In this document: positions 63,811 to 64,000 of the stretch, in pieces | How the letters are laid out: each line of letters starts with the position of its first letter | Position numbering within the stretch: the first letter of the stretch is position 1 | Source: Desulforhabdus amnigena | Lineage (GTDB): Bacteria > Desulfobacterota > Syntrophobacteria > Syntrophobacterales > Syntrophobacteraceae | Length of the DNA stretch: 64,000 nt | NCBI RefSeq assembly: GCF_027925305.1 | Contig: NZ_BSDR01000001.1 | Coordinates: 1,143,001-1,207,000, forward strand | Direction of reading: 5' to 3' | The notes under the pieces: model-generated | What the model was told of the DNA's origin: nothing | The model's database searches: none | Seen by the model: the letters and a program-made list of their open reading frames with translations, nothing else | Program-made: the position numbers and the translations under genes

Positions 63811-64000
63811 CTGTTTGAATGCATGGGGATAGGTTGCCTGAGAGTTACACGGGAGGCAAAAGCTCACCTGAAACGCCCTTTATTCAAGAGAGTACAGGTC
63901 GGCGGGCAAATTTCATTTCGGTAATCAATGACTCGCCTGTTGTGTTCAGCAATTCTCATTTTGGATGTCTCTCATGATACTGGCATTTCCGACATCCCCC
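63811..64000. other. Right-end non-coding stretch
   Basis: The last 190 bases show no recognisable gene start, RNA or repeat. A gene may begin beyond the edge. Confidence 0.4.

Overview
The window reads as a chromosome segment of a Gram-negative, flagellated, strictly anaerobic bacterium, most likely a sulfate-reducing or syntrophic member of the Desulfobacterota (Syntrophobacteraceae-like). This assignment is inferred from gene content: flagellar genes under sigma-54 promoters, Kdo/LPS genes (kdsB, kdsD), a 2-oxoacid:ferredoxin oxidoreductase joined to heterodisulfide-reductase-like proteins, a selenocysteine HdrA, a complex I without its NADH module, and many PAS/GAF histidine kinases. No rRNA, tRNA, CRISPR array, phage or transposase gene was found.

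Layout. Positions 1-5572 (minus strand) hold the flagellar basal-body operon flgB-flgC-fliE-fliF-fliG-fliH-fliI, with fliI cut by the left edge and a clear -24/-12 promoter in front of flgB. Positions 6081-11554 (minus) hold a sigma-54 activator with a degenerate receiver, a secreted or membrane-anchored TPR protein with its own -24/-12 promoter, and a second NtrC-type regulator with an intact receiver. Positions 12081-16423 (plus) hold a TIM-barrel isomerase-like gene, a thiamine-binding MTH1187-family protein, khpA and a Lon-like protease.

Positions 16838-27757 (plus) are the metabolic centre: korDABC, then a 1118-residue GltD/HdrA-like flavo-iron-sulfur protein, an MvhD-HdrC-HdrB-like fusion, and an HdrA-MvhD fusion whose reading frame crosses an in-frame TGA. 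A hairpin with a GGTC loop follows that TGA at the spacing of a bacterial SECIS element, so the TGA is read here as selenocysteine. A 23-bp-stem bidirectional terminator separates this operon from the convergent nuo operon (27938-38116, minus): nuoA, a nuoB-C-D triple fusion, and nuoH-I-J-K-L-M-N, with no nuoE, nuoF or nuoG. A reasonable inference is that the plus-strand operon oxidises 2-oxoacids and handles low-potential electrons (ferredoxin, NAD(P)H, thiols), while the NADH-module-less complex I takes electrons from ferredoxin or a similar donor and pumps ions.

Positions 38879-43715 (plus) are a translationally coupled signalling trio (PAS kinase, single-domain receiver, REC-PAS-GAF-PAS-PAS kinase). 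It converges on glnE (43731-46475, minus). Housekeeping genes follow on the plus strand: kdsB, carA, carB, purF and kdsD. The right end (55644-63810) has a 1231-residue CHASE-type hybrid kinase, a REC-GAF-PAS protein without an output domain, and two tandem paralogous coiled-coil proteins of unknown function.

Several small non-coding repeats occur between genes: an inverted pair of about 130-150 bp MITE-like elements (12894-13025 and 17145-17293), a 104-bp element with perfect 17-bp terminal inverted repeats between carA and carB, and other palindromes at 38498, 47680 and 55435. Function calls come from motif recognition alone; no database search was run.
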